From contig NC_017042.1 in NCBI RefSeq assembly GCF_000284075.1, positions 496,001 through 560,000 of the forward strand: a stretch of 64,000 bases of DNA, written 5' to 3'. Under the pieces are notes generated by a model. It did not search any database, was not told where the DNA came from, and saw nothing but the letters and a program-made list of their open reading frames with translations. The stretch is from Rickettsia rhipicephali str. 3-7-female6-CWPP. Its GTDB lineage: Bacteria; Pseudomonadota; Alphaproteobacteria; Rickettsiales; Rickettsiaceae. Positions 9,831-19,713 of this stretch are shown one piece after another; position 1 is the first letter of the stretch; the number at the start of each line of letters is the position of its first letter. A program made the position numbers and the translations under genes.

Positions 9831-10538
9831 ATGAAAGATATAGAATATTGGGAAAAAATTTTTGAAAGCTGTAAATATTCAGATAAATTAATCGAAAGGC
9901 TTTTATTTTTAAATACCCAAGTAAAACAACCTATCGATATTAGAGAAGTTAAAAAAGGTATTTATTATGCTCGTAAATATCATGGTGAGCAAATGCGTCA
10001 ATCAGGTGACCCTTATTATTCTCATCCAATCGCAGTAACAATTATGGTAGCGGAATTTGTAGCAAAAGAAGTGCCTAAACTCTTTACTTTTAGAATGCTA
10101 CAAGCTGCATTACTTCATGACACTATTGAAGATACTGAACTTACTGAAGAAATGATTAGCAATATTTTTGATGAAGAAGTAGCAAAGCATGTAGCAGGTC
10201 TAACTAGAATTAAACCTTGGGGAAAAATAAGTAGCGAGAAAAGTCTTATTTTATTAATTAAACAAAAAAGATACGATACTGCTCTTATAAAACTTTTTGA
10301 TAGAATACATAATTTACAAACTTTGGAAGCAAAATCGCCTGAAAAAGCTCATAAAATAATTAAAGAGACATTAAAAACCTTTTTAGTGTTAAGTGAAATA
10401 CTTGAAATACCTTCAGTTTCAGAGCTGATATATGCTGAATGTTATAAAAATAATTTTAAGTTTAATATAAATGCTACTTTAAATAAAATTATAAATTTCG
10501 ATTCGTTTCCATTTGCTGAAAATAAGTTACTCCCATAA
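9831..10538 (+). CDS. SpoT-like HD-domain hydrolase, hydrolase domain only
   Basis: 235-residue protein matching the N-terminal (p)ppGpp hydrolase domain of RelA/SpoT. Visible catalytic residues are His51 (KYHGEQM), His65 (YYSHP), the HD pair at 96-97 within LLHDTIEDT, and Asp157 in KLFDRIHNL. The synthetase, TGS and ACT domains are absent, so by family knowledge it can at most degrade the alarmone. Rickettsia genomes carry several such truncated SpoT-like genes. A weak ribosome-binding site (AGGG) precedes the ATG. Its 3' end overlaps the convergent carrier gene by 50 bases. It could be a functional small alarmone hydrolase or a relic; all metal-site residues I can check are intact. Confidence 0.75.
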   Translation: MKDIEYWEKIFESCKYSDKLIERLLFLNTQVKQPIDIREVKKGIYYARKYHGEQMRQSGDPYYSHPIAVTIMVAEFVAKEVPKLFTFRMLQAALLHDTIEDTELTEEMISNIFDEEVAKHVAGLTRIKPWGKISSEKSLILLIKQKRYDTALIKLFDRIHNLQTLEAKSPEKAHKIIKETLKTFLVLSEILEIPSVSELIYAECYKNNFKFNINATLNKIINFDSFPFAENKLLP

Positions 10539-11805
10539 AGAAAGTTATACCTATCGGAATGAAAATTAAAAATAATCCCCAATATCCTAGATAATTGGTA
10601 ATATAAACTAAACCAAATGACGTTATAATATAAGTAAATAATTTTGCTATTGCACTTAGCATACTAGTATATGTAAATCTCTTAAAAACCGGAAAATATT
10701 TATAAAATATAGGAGCTGCCGGTATGTGATCAAATACGAATAATGCAGCTAAACATTGAAAAATAAAAATATATAAAGGAGTAGGGTTATAATGTAACAT
10801 TATAGGAAAAAAAATGAGAGAGGTAAAAAATAGATATAATTTTACCTTTAGGATTTTTAAAGGATGGATTTTATAGCTAATAAATGCAAGACCGATAATA
10901 CCGAGTAAATCTATTATAGATACCCAAAAATTTTGATTTATAATTTGATTTGGAGTAAATCCGCATTCTCTTTTTAATATATCACCGCAATATATATATA
11001 CAAAATAAAAACACGGTGGTCTAGCACACTGGATAAAGAAATACCAAATAGAAGTGGTGTTTGGAACTTTTTGATCTAGAATATCTTTGTCAATTTCTTC
11101 AAGCATAATATTATTTTCTTGAAGTCTTAGTTTTAATTTGTTGCTTTTATTTGAAAATGCCTCTGCTTCTTTTAAACTAGTCCTTGCAATAGTACCTACA
11201 AACGCGATAGTTGCACCAACGAAAAATGCTATACGCCAACTTGATTCATGGTGATAAATATTTTGATTAGTAAAAATTGATGCAATACCTAGTGCTACCG
11301 TAGTGCCTACGGCAGAAAATACGGTTATAATTGCTACTAATGGATATTGTATAGGAGGAGATGAATTTTCGGTTAAGTATAGCTCTGCACCTCGTGCTTC
11401 TGCAGTTGCTGACATACCTTGAATTATACGACATATAGTAAGAACCCAAGAGGCTGTTATACCTATCTGTGCATATGTTGGCATGCTGCCTATAATCACA
11501 CAAGTAATAGCCATTAATAGGGTAGTTAAAACAACGACAATCTTACGTCCAAAATGATCACCTATATACCCAAATATTAATGCTCCTATAGGTCTTAGCA
11601 AATAGGTGGAACAGAAAGAAAAGGCAGTAAGTAACGAAAAAGTGAAAGAATCATATTCCGGAAAAAATAAATTATTTAAAAGCATCGCCATATGCACATA
11701 AAGCATAAGGTCAAAATACTCTAGAAATGTACCTATAGAAAGTAATCCGACTGCTTGTTTTTGTTCTGTATTTAAACTTCTTTGTTCTTTTTCGTAGCCT
11801 AACAT
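10489..11805 (-). CDS. MFS transporter of the ProP (proline/betaine) type
   Basis: 438-residue major-facilitator protein with about twelve membrane segments. The first segment has the metabolite/proton-symporter signature GTFLEYFDLMLYVHM, and the loop between helices 2 and 3 is GYIGDHFGRK, the classic MFS motif. This is one of the ProP-like families expanded in Rickettsia; the true substrate is unknown and may not be proline or betaine. An AAAGG-like ribosome-binding site precedes the ATG at 11805. The 3' end overlaps the convergent HD gene. Confidence 0.8.
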   Translation of the reverse strand: MLGYEKEQRSLNTEQKQAVGLLSIGTFLEYFDLMLYVHMAMLLNNLFFPEYDSFTFSLLTAFSFCSTYLLRPIGALIFGYIGDHFGRKIVVVLTTLLMAITCVIIGSMPTYAQIGITASWVLTICRIIQGMSATAEARGAELYLTENSSPPIQYPLVAIITVFSAVGTTVALGIASIFTNQNIYHHESSWRIAFFVGATIAFVGTIARTSLKEAEAFSNKSNKLKLRLQENNIMLEEIDKDILDQKVPNTTSIWYFFIQCARPPCFYFVYIYCGDILKRECGFTPNQIINQNFWVSIIDLLGIIGLAFISYKIHPLKILKVKLYLFFTSLIFFPIMLHYNPTPLYIFIFQCLAALFVFDHIPAAPIFYKYFPVFKRFTYTSMLSAIAKLFTYIITSFGLVYITNYLGYWGLFLIFIPIGITFFMGVTYFQQMETNRNL

Positions 11806-11953
11806 ATAAATAACCTTTATATATAATTAGATTACAAAATAGGCTATACTTCTTTTGGTTCAAAGTCAATAAAGAATTAAAGAATTTTTAATAAATATTG
11901 TTACAAAATATTTAGGTTCCGTAAAGTCATCTAACTTAAAATTTTCAAATTAT

Positions 11954-13489
11954 CTATTTTTCTCTGAAAGCTTTAAATGCAGTATCAGTAACGGGATCAA
12001 GTAAATATCTAAGTAGTGTTCTAGTACCTGTTACAATTTGTACCTCAGCTTGCATACCGGGGTGTAATTCAAGATTTTTAACTTTAGCAACTTTGTTAAA
12101 TTCATCCATATCGATTTCAACTCTTGCAACATAATAATTATCTTGCTGTTGTCCCGGATGCTGTCTTTCATCTTGTACGATATCTGGAGATATGCTTACT
12201 ACTTTACCGGTAAATGTTGGAGTTGTTCTTGATTTAAATGCACTGAAACGTATTTTTGCAACTAATCCCTCATGTACTGAGTCAATGTTTTTTTGAGATA
12301 CCTTTGCTTCTATTATTAATGGGTCATTAGTTGGCGAAATTTCCATAATAGGTTGTCCGTGACTTATAACACCGCCTATTGTATGATATTTTAAATTATT
12401 AACTATACCGTCAACAGGTGATCTGATTATCACACGATTAAGCGAATCCGTCAGGGCATTATATTTTTCTTTAAGAGATGCGGTTTGTACTTGAGCTTCA
12501 CGAAGCTCTGTTAAAGTCCGTTCAGTGTATTTATTTTGTTGATTTATAATTTTAATTTGAGTTTCGGTAATAGCATGGCGTATTCCTGCTATTTCAGCTT
12601 CAGTTGTTGCAACATCGCTTTTTGAAGCGGCAACTTTTGCCTCTTGGTCTAATAAGGCTGCTTTTTGTACAAAGCCTTTTTCTTTTAACGTTCTTAAAGC
12701 GTTTAAACGGTCTTGATAAACTTCAGCAGTTTTGGAGGCGGCAACTTTTTTTGCTTCTAAACCTTCAATTTTTTTCTCAAGTTGAGCAATATTTTGATAT
12801 AATGAATCTTTCTCTGAGTTATATACTTCTTTTCTAGATCTAAATAAATTTTCCTGCGTATGAATTATTTTAGCTACTTCCGGTAAATTGATATCCTGCA
12901 TTAGAAAATCAGAGAATTCGATTTGTTCTAAATTATCACGTTCGGCAATTAAACGATTTTCAGTTGCTAAAAAATTACGGTACTGACCAAGAATATTTTC
13001 ATGTTCGCTTTTTATTCTAGTTTCTTCAAGCTCTATTAATTTATCGCCTTCTTTGACTTTATCACCTTGCTTCACATAAATAGCATTGATTATTCCGCCT
13101 TCATGATGTTGAATCGTTTTTTTATTTGTGCTTGGCATTACGATACCGACAGCTACAGCACCACTATCAAGCGGAGCAAGAGCCGACCATAATCCGCCTA
13201 TTAATACTAAAAAGATTATAACATAAATACCGAAAAGTATAGGTGATCTTGCAGCTTGGGCTACGTTATTACGATCTTTATCGGTTTTCTTGGTAATAAA
13301 ATTAACAAACCTATCAAGTTTTACTAATAAGAATTCTATAGCATGAGAGGTTTTCTTTAATGTAGCATTTATTAAAGCTTTACGTTTAGAACTTTGACCT
13401 TTAAGATTTAACGCATCTTCTCTTAAGGACAATAATTGTTTTAATTGTTCCGGAGTAATTTGAGGTTTATTGTGTTTTAAGTCCTGCAT
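11954..13489 (-). CDS. Type I secretion membrane-fusion protein (HlyD/PrtE family)
   Basis: 511-residue periplasmic adaptor of a type I secretion system. It has a long cytoplasmic N-terminus, one membrane helix near residues 88-108, a biotinyl-lipoyl half-motif (HHEGGIINAIYVKQGDKVKEGD), a long coiled-coil section (about residues 185-340), and a C-terminal barrel with IRSPVDGIVNNLK and the family ending HPGMQAEVQIVTGTRTLL. It lies downstream of the ATPase gene on the same strand; the 184-base gap is largely filled by a family A repeat, which may have been inserted into the operon. The outer-membrane TolC partner is not in the window. Confidence 0.88.
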   Translation of the reverse strand: MQDLKHNKPQITPEQLKQLLSLREDALNLKGQSSKRKALINATLKKTSHAIEFLLVKLDRFVNFITKKTDKDRNNVAQAARSPILFGIYVIIFLVLIGGLWSALAPLDSGAVAVGIVMPSTNKKTIQHHEGGIINAIYVKQGDKVKEGDKLIELEETRIKSEHENILGQYRNFLATENRLIAERDNLEQIEFSDFLMQDINLPEVAKIIHTQENLFRSRKEVYNSEKDSLYQNIAQLEKKIEGLEAKKVAASKTAEVYQDRLNALRTLKEKGFVQKAALLDQEAKVAASKSDVATTEAEIAGIRHAITETQIKIINQQNKYTERTLTELREAQVQTASLKEKYNALTDSLNRVIIRSPVDGIVNNLKYHTIGGVISHGQPIMEISPTNDPLIIEAKVSQKNIDSVHEGLVAKIRFSAFKSRTTPTFTGKVVSISPDIVQDERQHPGQQQDNYYVARVEIDMDEFNKVAKVKNLELHPGMQAEVQIVTGTRTLLRYLLDPVTDTAFKAFREK

Positions 13490-13534
13490 AATATTTAATC
13501 ATTATTATATTTAGTCATCATTGTTTGTATTTTG

Positions 13535-13627
13535 CGTCATTGCGAGGACATGACGTAGTAATTGACGAAGCAATCTCGATAGAATTCATGAGATTGCCAC
13601 GCTCACTAAGGTTTGCTCGCAATGATG
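13535..13627. repeat. Family A palindromic repeat inside the secretion operon
   Basis: Arms GCGTCATTGCGAGGAC and GCTCGCAATGATG with inner arms CAATCTCGATAGAATTCATGAGATTG. It occupies about half of the gap between the secretion ATPase and the fusion-protein gene, and is followed by a flank CACGCAACAATGCC. Confidence 0.85.
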
Positions 13628-13673
13628 ATTTGGAAGTCACGCAACAATGCCAATCAGGTCACGATATGACACT

Positions 13674-15431
13674 TTAGTTATTAATATGCATTGTACCGCT
13701 TTTTAAAGTTTTCAAGTGTTTTTGAATCTCTTCTTCCGTTCCGTAAACTGCAACGACTCCATCCTGTAATATTAGAATTTTATCAACAACGGATAATACG
13801 GATGGTCTATGTGAAATTACAAGAACTGCTATTCCTTTAAGTTTTGCTTGTTTTAAGGCACTTGCAAGGGCAACTTCACCTGCCTCATCTAAATTAGCAT
13901 TAGGCTCATCTAAAATGATGAGTTTTGGATTACCGTAAAAAGCTCTAGCAAGTCCGATACGCTGTCTTTGACCACCTGATAGATTAGAGCCTGCAGGACC
14001 GATATCAGAATCATAACCGTCAGGGAATCTTAATATCATTTCATGAGCTCCGGCTATTTTAGCTGCTTCAATAACTTTTTGCGGATCGGCATCTTCTTCC
14101 ATTCTAGCTATATTTTGTTTAATACTACCGCTAAAAAGTTCTATTCCTTGCGGAAGATAGCCGACATGTCTACCGAAATCTTCTCTATTCCAACGATAAA
14201 TTTCAGCATTATCTAAACGTACGGAACCTGATGATTCTTTCCATACCCCGACTATGATTTTAGCTAAAGTTGATTTTCCTGTAGCCGAAGGACCGATAAT
14301 TGCTAAAACTTCGCCCGGTTGTACTGCAAAACTAACGCCTTTTAAGATATATTTCGGTACGGGAGGTTGCGGTAAATGTTTCGGTATAGGGTGAGCATAA
14401 TAAATATTTTCAACAGTAAGATGACCATCAACGTTCGGAATTGGCATCGTTTCGTCTCTAGAAGAATAAGTGTTAAATAAATTATTAATGTTTTTGTATG
14501 ATTTAATAGCGCCGCTCATACTTTTCCATAAATCAATAGCATTATCGAAAGGAGCAAGAGCTCTACCGACTATGATAGAACTCATAATCATATTACCGGG
14601 AGTCATATCTGCACTGTGAGATTTTACAACAATGTAAGCACCAACTCCGGTAACAGCCATTTGCATTATATTACGGATAAACCTTGAAAAGTTAGAAATA
14701 ACACCGTTACGATAGCTAGCAACCGATTGCTTATCAAGTGCTAATATGTTAAATTTATGCCAATTTTTTGTAACATTCTTCATCATTCCCATTGCTTCAA
14801 TTGCTTCTGCATTTCTGTTTGCAATATCGGCTTGTGTCATACCTTTTATCGAAAATTCGGTAGCTTCACCGAGCGTTTTATTAGTAGCTGCAGCGTTAAA
14901 GAAAGCGGTTGAAACTATTATAATTGCACCAAAAACGGTAATAAGACCGATATATGGATGAATTGAAAAAATAACCGCAATATAGATAAGGCTCCAAGGG
15001 GCATCGAATAAAGTATTAATTCCGGTACTTGTTAGGAATGTTTTGACGGCTTGAAAATCACGTAATAATTGGCTAGAACCCATATTTGCTCGTGTTGCAG
15101 CTGCAGAAATTGAAGAAGCAAAAATTACGGGCGCTACTGTTCTATCAAGCCATTCTCCTACCTTTATAAGTGTAAAAGAACGAGCAATTTGTAATAATCC
15201 GTAAACAAAATAAATATATGCGATTATTATTGATAAAAATAATAATGTTTGTAGATTACCGCTTCCAAGGACTCTATCAAGAACTTGTAGTGAGTACAGA
15301 GGAGTAATTAACATTAGTAAGTTGATTACAAAAGCAAACCAAAAGACTATCCAAAAAGCTGTCCTACATTCGCCTAATGCTATTACTAGAGGGTTTTTTT
15401 TATTTAATTGATTATTATTTTTATTATCCAT
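13674..15431 (-). CDS. Type I secretion ABC transporter (PrtD/AprD family)
   Basis: 585-residue permease-ATPase fusion. The N-terminal half has six membrane segments; there is no C39 peptidase domain, as is usual for exporters of proteins with C-terminal secretion signals. The ATPase half shows Walker A GPSATGKST near residue 383, signature LSGGQRQRIGLARA, Walker B LIILDEPNANLD and switch VISHR. It starts 10 bases after asd ends, so it is likely co-transcribed with the HIT gene and asd, and it precedes the fusion-protein gene. No nearby gene encodes an obvious substrate. Confidence 0.9.
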   Translation of the reverse strand: MDNKNNNQLNKKNPLVIALGECRTAFWIVFWFAFVINLLMLITPLYSLQVLDRVLGSGNLQTLLFLSIIIAYIYFVYGLLQIARSFTLIKVGEWLDRTVAPVIFASSISAAATRANMGSSQLLRDFQAVKTFLTSTGINTLFDAPWSLIYIAVIFSIHPYIGLITVFGAIIIVSTAFFNAAATNKTLGEATEFSIKGMTQADIANRNAEAIEAMGMMKNVTKNWHKFNILALDKQSVASYRNGVISNFSRFIRNIMQMAVTGVGAYIVVKSHSADMTPGNMIMSSIIVGRALAPFDNAIDLWKSMSGAIKSYKNINNLFNTYSSRDETMPIPNVDGHLTVENIYYAHPIPKHLPQPPVPKYILKGVSFAVQPGEVLAIIGPSATGKSTLAKIIVGVWKESSGSVRLDNAEIYRWNREDFGRHVGYLPQGIELFSGSIKQNIARMEEDADPQKVIEAAKIAGAHEMILRFPDGYDSDIGPAGSNLSGGQRQRIGLARAFYGNPKLIILDEPNANLDEAGEVALASALKQAKLKGIAVLVISHRPSVLSVVDKILILQDGVVAVYGTEEEIQKHLKTLKSGTMHINN

Positions 15432-15441
15432 ATTAGTTATA

Positions 15442-16458
15442 TTATAAATAATTATTAATTAATTCTTCAGCAATTTGAACACTGTTTAAAGCTGCTCCTT
15501 TACGTAAGTTATCACATGTGATCCATAGATTTATCGTATTATCTCTACTTACGTCATTCCTAATTCGGGAGACATATATGGCATCTTCGCCTACCACTTC
15601 AACGGGTGAGATATACGCAAGGTCATTATTATTAGAAATTGTAACAATTCCATCGGCATCTTGTAATATTTCTTCGACTTCTTTGGCATCAATTTTGTCG
15701 TTAAATTCTATGTTAACCGATATAGAATGACCGATAAATACCGGTACTCTAACCGAAGTAACGCTAGCTTTAAAGTGATTACCTATAATTTTGTTTAGTT
15801 CAGAAGCAATTTTCGCTTCTTCACTTGTATAGCCATCTTTATTGAAATCACCTATATGAGGAAAAAGATTAAATGCAATCTGTTTTGGAAATTTCTTAGG
15901 ATCATTCTCTCCAAAAACATATTTAGATTTTGTTTGGTCGTAGAGTTCGTCCATTCCTGCTTTACCTGCTCCTGATACTGATTGATAAGTAGATATCACT
16001 ACTCTTTTAATCTTTATTTCATTATCTAGCGGTTTTAATGCTACTGCAAGCGGAATGACGATACAGTTAGGGTTAGCTATGATATTTTTAGTATTAAACT
16101 CTTTAAGTGTTGATAAATTAACCTCAGGTACAATTAACGGCACTTGATTATCAACTCTAAAAAGTGAGGATTTGTCGATAACTACACAATTACTAGCCGT
16201 AGCTTTTGGTATAAATTCTTTTGAAACTTCTGAACCTGCACAAAAAAAAGCAATATCGATATTGTCAAAATGTAAACTTTTTAAACTATTAATTTGTAGT
16301 ATTTTTTCTCCAAAGCTTACTTCCCGTCCTAGAGAGCTATCTGAAGCTATAGCATAAACTTTATTAATGGGGAAATTACGCTCAACTAGAATATTTAGAG
16401 TTTCACGCCCTACATTTCCTGTAGCTCCGATTACTGCAATATTGTATTTTTTAGTCAT
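15442..16458 (-). CDS. asd: Aspartate-semialdehyde dehydrogenase
   Basis: 338-residue NADP-dependent enzyme that reduces aspartyl-phosphate to aspartate semialdehyde, on the route to diaminopimelate for peptidoglycan. The N-terminal nucleotide loop is GATGNVG (residues 11-17) and the active-site Cys is residue 132 in [11 protein letters not shown]; the block [17 protein letters not shown] follows. The start overlaps the HIT gene by 8 bases, which implies translational coupling. Sequence is intact. Confidence 0.93.
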   Translation of the reverse strand: MTKKYNIAVIGATGNVGRETLNILVERNFPINKVYAIASDSSLGREVSFGEKILQINSLKSLHFDNIDIAFFCAGSEVSKEFIPKATASNCVVIDKSSLFRVDNQVPLIVPEVNLSTLKEFNTKNIIANPNCIVIPLAVALKPLDNEIKIKRVVISTYQSVSGAGKAGMDELYDQTKSKYVFGENDPKKFPKQIAFNLFPHIGDFNKDGYTSEEAKIASELNKIIGNHFKASVTSVRVPVFIGHSISVNIEFNDKIDAKEVEEILQDADGIVTISNNNDLAYISPVEVVGEDAIYVSRIRNDVSRDNTINLWITCDNLRKGAALNSVQIAEELINNYL

Positions 16459-16813
16459 TATTTATTAATCCGATGAGTTTTTCACCTCCGATAATATGGA
16501 AATGGAAATGAAAAATAGTTTGTCCCGATTTCTCGCCTTTATTAGTTATTAAACGATAACCGTCTTTATCTAAACCCGCTTCATTTGCTATATCAGAAAT
16601 TTTAGCAAAAAAATGTGTTATTTCGTCTATAGAAGCTTTAGAGATGAAATCGGCATAATCTATATATTCGTTTTTAGGTATAACGATAATATGTACAGGT
16701 GCTACGGGTGCTATATCTTTGAATGCTAAAATTTGTTCGTCTTCATAAATTATTTCTGCCGGAAGATTTTTACCTATGATTTTTGCAAAAACATTTTCTT
16801 TGTTATACATCAT
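16451..16813 (-). CDS. HIT-family nucleotide hydrolase (HinT-like)
   Basis: 120-residue histidine-triad protein. The triad HFHFHII lies at residues 102-108, and the N-terminal part has the family stretch [20 protein letters not shown]. Members hydrolyse nucleoside phosphoramidates and adenylylated compounds as dimers. Start could be either of two adjacent Met codons (16813 or 16810). Overlaps asd by 8 bases. Confidence 0.9.
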   Translation of the reverse strand: MMYNKENVFAKIIGKNLPAEIIYEDEQILAFKDIAPVAPVHIIVIPKNEYIDYADFISKASIDEITHFFAKISDIANEAGLDKDGYRLITNKGEKSGQTIFHFHFHIIGGEKLIGLINND

Positions 16814-16853
16814 TTTATTCCTGTTAAAAGCTTTATTGCATGGCTTGATTTTC

Positions 16854-16972
16854 CGTCATTGCGAGTAAAAAATGTAAGTTTTGACGAAGCAATCCAGTAA
16901 GAAATGCTAATTTTAGCATTTCTTTAATTTTTTTCTGGATTGCCGCGCAGTCTACGACTGCTCGCAATGACG
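16854..16972. repeat. Family A palindromic repeat, long-centre form
   Basis: Arms CCGTCATTGCGAG and GCTCGCAATGACG with a centre containing AAATGCTAATTTTAGCATTT, the same layout as the copy near 3039. It lies between the DUF2628 gene and the HIT gene, both on the minus strand. Confidence 0.85.
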
Positions 16973-16981
16973 ATTTAATAT

Positions 16982-17359
16982 TTATGAAACCACGTTTCTG
17001 TTAAACAAGCATATTACACTACGTTTTAGAAATTTTAATTCAGCTTCAATTCTAGAGTTGGCAATTATTATATCTTCTAGTCGGTAATTATTTCTTTTTA
17101 AATAATTTTCTCTAATATCTGAAGCAAAAAAGCCGAAGCCTAATATTAAGACTATCTTAAATATAAACTTTAACTCTTCGATATTAATTGCCGTAACGAT
17201 TATATTCGCTATTACGGTAATAGCAACAACTAACCACATTTTATGGTATAATGCCCAAAATATACTTAAAAGAGCCGCTATCCATGAAAAACCTTCTTCA
17301 ATAACAATAAAATTATTATTTTTTTGTGTGGAGTTAATGTATATTGCGTATATATTCAT
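16982..17359 (-). CDS. DUF2628 membrane protein
   Basis: 125-residue small inner-membrane protein. The block GFSWIAALLSIFWALYHKMW is characteristic of DUF2628, followed by two or three hydrophobic segments (about residues 25-90). Function unknown. It is read toward the HIT-asd genes, but a repeat separates them. The C-terminal ten residues lie next to the repeat boundary and may be altered. Confidence 0.7.
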   Translation of the reverse strand: MNIYAIYINSTQKNNNFIVIEEGFSWIAALLSIFWALYHKMWLVVAITVIANIIVTAINIEELKFIFKIVLILGFGFFASDIRENYLKRNNYRLEDIIIANSRIEAELKFLKRSVICLFNRNVVS

Positions 17360-17415
17360 TATTTAAGTTTAAGCCTTGAAAATTCAAGGGACAATAATTA
17401 ATTAAATTGGATTAG

Positions 17416-17560
17416 TCAAGTATACTCGTTTAATTTGGAAAATTGGCTACGTTGTCTTGGTAAGTCCTCGGATGCTCACGTATTAATATACGCTCCGCTC
17501 CTCGGCTTACAGACTCCTTGCTCTTTTCCAAATTAAACTTCGTCTATTCGTCTACTTAAC
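17416..17560. repeat. Family B dispersed repeat, copy 1
   Basis: Repeat of about 130 bases seen three times in this window. Shared features are TACTCG at the left edge, AAAATTGGCTACG, GATGCTCACGTATT, ATACGCTCCGCTCCT and a right end near TCTACTTAA. Outer arms AATTTGGAAAA and TTTTCCAAATT are inverted. It lies about 50 bases upstream of hslV. Confidence 0.85.
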
Positions 17561-17612
17561 AGTAATTCTAATAGTACTTAATTAGCAACTGAATATCAAT
17601 AAATTTTATATT

Positions 17613-18161
17613 ATGTCAGATAATTTAGCCTTACACGGCACAACAATACTTTGTTTAAAAAAGAACGAAGAAATAATTATAGCAGCAGATGGACAAGTCT
17701 CGCATGGTAATACCGTACTAAAATCTACAGCACGAAAACTTCGGACTATAGCAAATAATAAAATTATTGCCGGTTTTGCAGGTTCTACGGCTGACGGTCT
17801 TGCGTTATTTGAAAAACTTGCAGTAAAGATAGAGCAACATAAGCATAATTTACTTAGAAGTGCAGTTGAGCTTGCAAAAGATTGGCGTAGCGATAAATAT
17901 TTGAGACGTTTGGAAGCAATGATGATTGTTGCTGATCGTAGTCATATATTAATTTTAACCGGTAACGGTGATGTCGTAGAGCCTGAAAATAATGTTGCAG
18001 CAATAGGTTCAGGCGGTTTATTTGCACTATCTGCCGCTCGCGCTCTAATGTCTTACGAGAATAATTTAACTGCTGAAGAAATTGCTTTAAAATCTATGAA
18101 TATAGCTGCAGATTTGTGTGTATTTTCTAATCATAATATTATAATGGAAAAAGTTGTATGA
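17613..18161 (+). CDS. hslV: HslV peptidase subunit of the HslUV protease
   Basis: 182-residue proteasome-type threonine peptidase that forms a double hexamer and degrades proteins unfolded by HslU. The nucleophile is Thr10, exposed by removal of the short propeptide ending HG before TTILC. The following [14 protein letters not shown] and KLR and the central [16 protein letters not shown] are family hallmarks. Its TGA overlaps the hslU ATG (ATGA), so the two subunits are translationally coupled. Confidence 0.95.
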   Translation: MSDNLALHGTTILCLKKNEEIIIAADGQVSHGNTVLKSTARKLRTIANNKIIAGFAGSTADGLALFEKLAVKIEQHKHNLLRSAVELAKDWRSDKYLRRLEAMMIVADRSHILILTGNGDVVEPENNVAAIGSGGLFALSAARALMSYENNLTAEEIALKSMNIAADLCVFSNHNIIMEKVV

Positions 18162-19510
18162 AAGCTACTAAAACTACTTATAAAAAAGACCCTATGGGGC
18201 TTACCCCTTCTCAAATAGTGAATGAACTTAATAGATTTATCGTAGGTCAAGAAAAGGCCAAAAAAGCCGTTGCTATTGCACTTAGAAATCGTTGTCGTCG
18301 TAAAAGAGTAGAAGGTAATTTACGTAATGAAATAGTACCGAAAAATATTTTAATGATTGGTTCAACCGGTGTCGGGAAAACGGAAATAGCAAGACGCCTT
18401 GCAAAGCTGACTAATTCGCCTTTCTATAAAATTGAAGCAACTAAATTTACTGAAGTCGGATATGTAGGGCGTGATGTAGAATCAATAATGCGTGATTTAG
18501 TCGAAATAGCCGTTAATACTGAAAAAACTTTAGCAAAAACGAAAGTAGATATTAATGCCCGTGAAAAAGCGATAGAGAGAATATTAGATAGTTTAGTAGG
18601 TAAAACTTCTAGTAGTGAGACTAGAGAAAAGTTCAAAGAAAAAATTTTAAACGGCGAACTTGATGATACGGAAATTGAAATTAGCGTAGCTGATACTATA
18701 CCTGTCGGCAGTGGAAGTTTTGAAATACCGGGTATGCCGGGCGCATCTATGGGCGTTCTTAATCTTGGCGATATGATTGGACGAGCCCTTGGCAGCAGTA
18801 AGACTAAAACAAAAAAAATGCTAGTTAAAGATGCTATGGCTATTATTATACCTGAAGAATCAGAAAAATTAATAGACCAAGAAAAAATTATTCAGCAAGC
18901 TATAAATTTAGCTGAAAATGATGGTATAGTTTTTATTGATGAAATTGATAAAATAGCTTCGACTGGTAGTTCCGGAGCAAAAAATGCCGAAATAAGTAGA
19001 GAGGGAGTGCAAAGAGATTTGCTACCTTTGATAGAGGGCACGACGGTTAATACTAAATATGGACCGGTTAAAACCGATCACATATTATTTATTGCTTCCG
19101 GTGCTTTCCATATTGCTAAACCTTCTGATTTATTACCGGAGTTACAAGGAAGGTTACCGATTAGAGTAGAATTAAATTCGCTTACCAAAGATGATATGAT
19201 TAAAATATTGCTTGAGCCTGAAACTAGTTTAATAAAACAATATTCGGCGTTAATAGGTACTGAAGACGTGTGTCTTGAATTTGCTGCTTCTGCTATTGAG
19301 AAGATAGCGGATTATGCGATCACCGTTAATTTAGAAGTCGAAGATATAGGGGCTAGAAGGCTGCATACTATACTTGAGAATTTGCTTGAGGATATAAGCT
19401 TTGAAGCTAGCGAAATGAAAGGCAAAAAAATAACTATCGATGATAAATTCGTAGAAAATCAATTGTCAAAAATAATAACTAATCTTGACCTAGCTAAGTT
19501 TGTTCTATAG
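18158..19510 (+). CDS. hslU: HslU ATPase subunit of the HslUV protease
   Basis: 450-residue AAA+ unfoldase. It shows the N-terminal [17 protein letters not shown], Walker A GSTGVGKT (residues 68-75), the intermediate domain, Walker [12 protein letters not shown] and the sensor region [15 protein letters not shown]. Ends with the C-terminal helix that docks on HslV. Slightly longer than E. coli HslU, with no disruption. Start shares four bases with the end of hslV. Confidence 0.95.
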   Translation: MKATKTTYKKDPMGLTPSQIVNELNRFIVGQEKAKKAVAIALRNRCRRKRVEGNLRNEIVPKNILMIGSTGVGKTEIARRLAKLTNSPFYKIEATKFTEVGYVGRDVESIMRDLVEIAVNTEKTLAKTKVDINAREKAIERILDSLVGKTSSSETREKFKEKILNGELDDTEIEISVADTIPVGSGSFEIPGMPGASMGVLNLGDMIGRALGSSKTKTKKMLVKDAMAIIIPEESEKLIDQEKIIQQAINLAENDGIVFIDEIDKIASTGSSGAKNAEISREGVQRDLLPLIEGTTVNTKYGPVKTDHILFIASGAFHIAKPSDLLPELQGRLPIRVELNSLTKDDMIKILLEPETSLIKQYSALIGTEDVCLEFAASAIEKIADYAITVNLEVEDIGARRLHTILENLLEDISFEASEMKGKKITIDDKFVENQLSKIITNLDLAKFVL

Positions 19511-19550
19511 TATGTTTTTTGATCAATGGTTGAGATAAGATTGTTATTTT

Positions 19551-19650
19551 TCATCATTACGAGGAAATTATGTCAGTAATTGACGAAGCAATCTCAGGAG
19601 TTTATTATTTCATGAGATTGCCACGCAGCCTATGTCTGCTCGCAATGACG
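19551..19650. repeat. Family A palindromic repeat
   Basis: Arms TCATCATTACGAGGAA and GCTCGCAATGACG with inner arms CAATCTCAGGAG and TCATGAGATTG. Lies downstream of hslU and could act as a terminator-like hairpin. A flank ATCCATGCAATAAC follows. Confidence 0.85.
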
Positions 19651-19713
19651 ATTTAGTAGTATCCATGCAATAACATCTACAACCTAGCAAAATAGCATTT
19701 TAAGAAAAATTTC

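Noticed and set aside
11267-11503. 78-codon Cys/Tyr/Ser-rich minus-strand frame
   Set aside because: Out-of-frame shadow of the ProP-like carrier on the same strand with a composition no real protein family here has.
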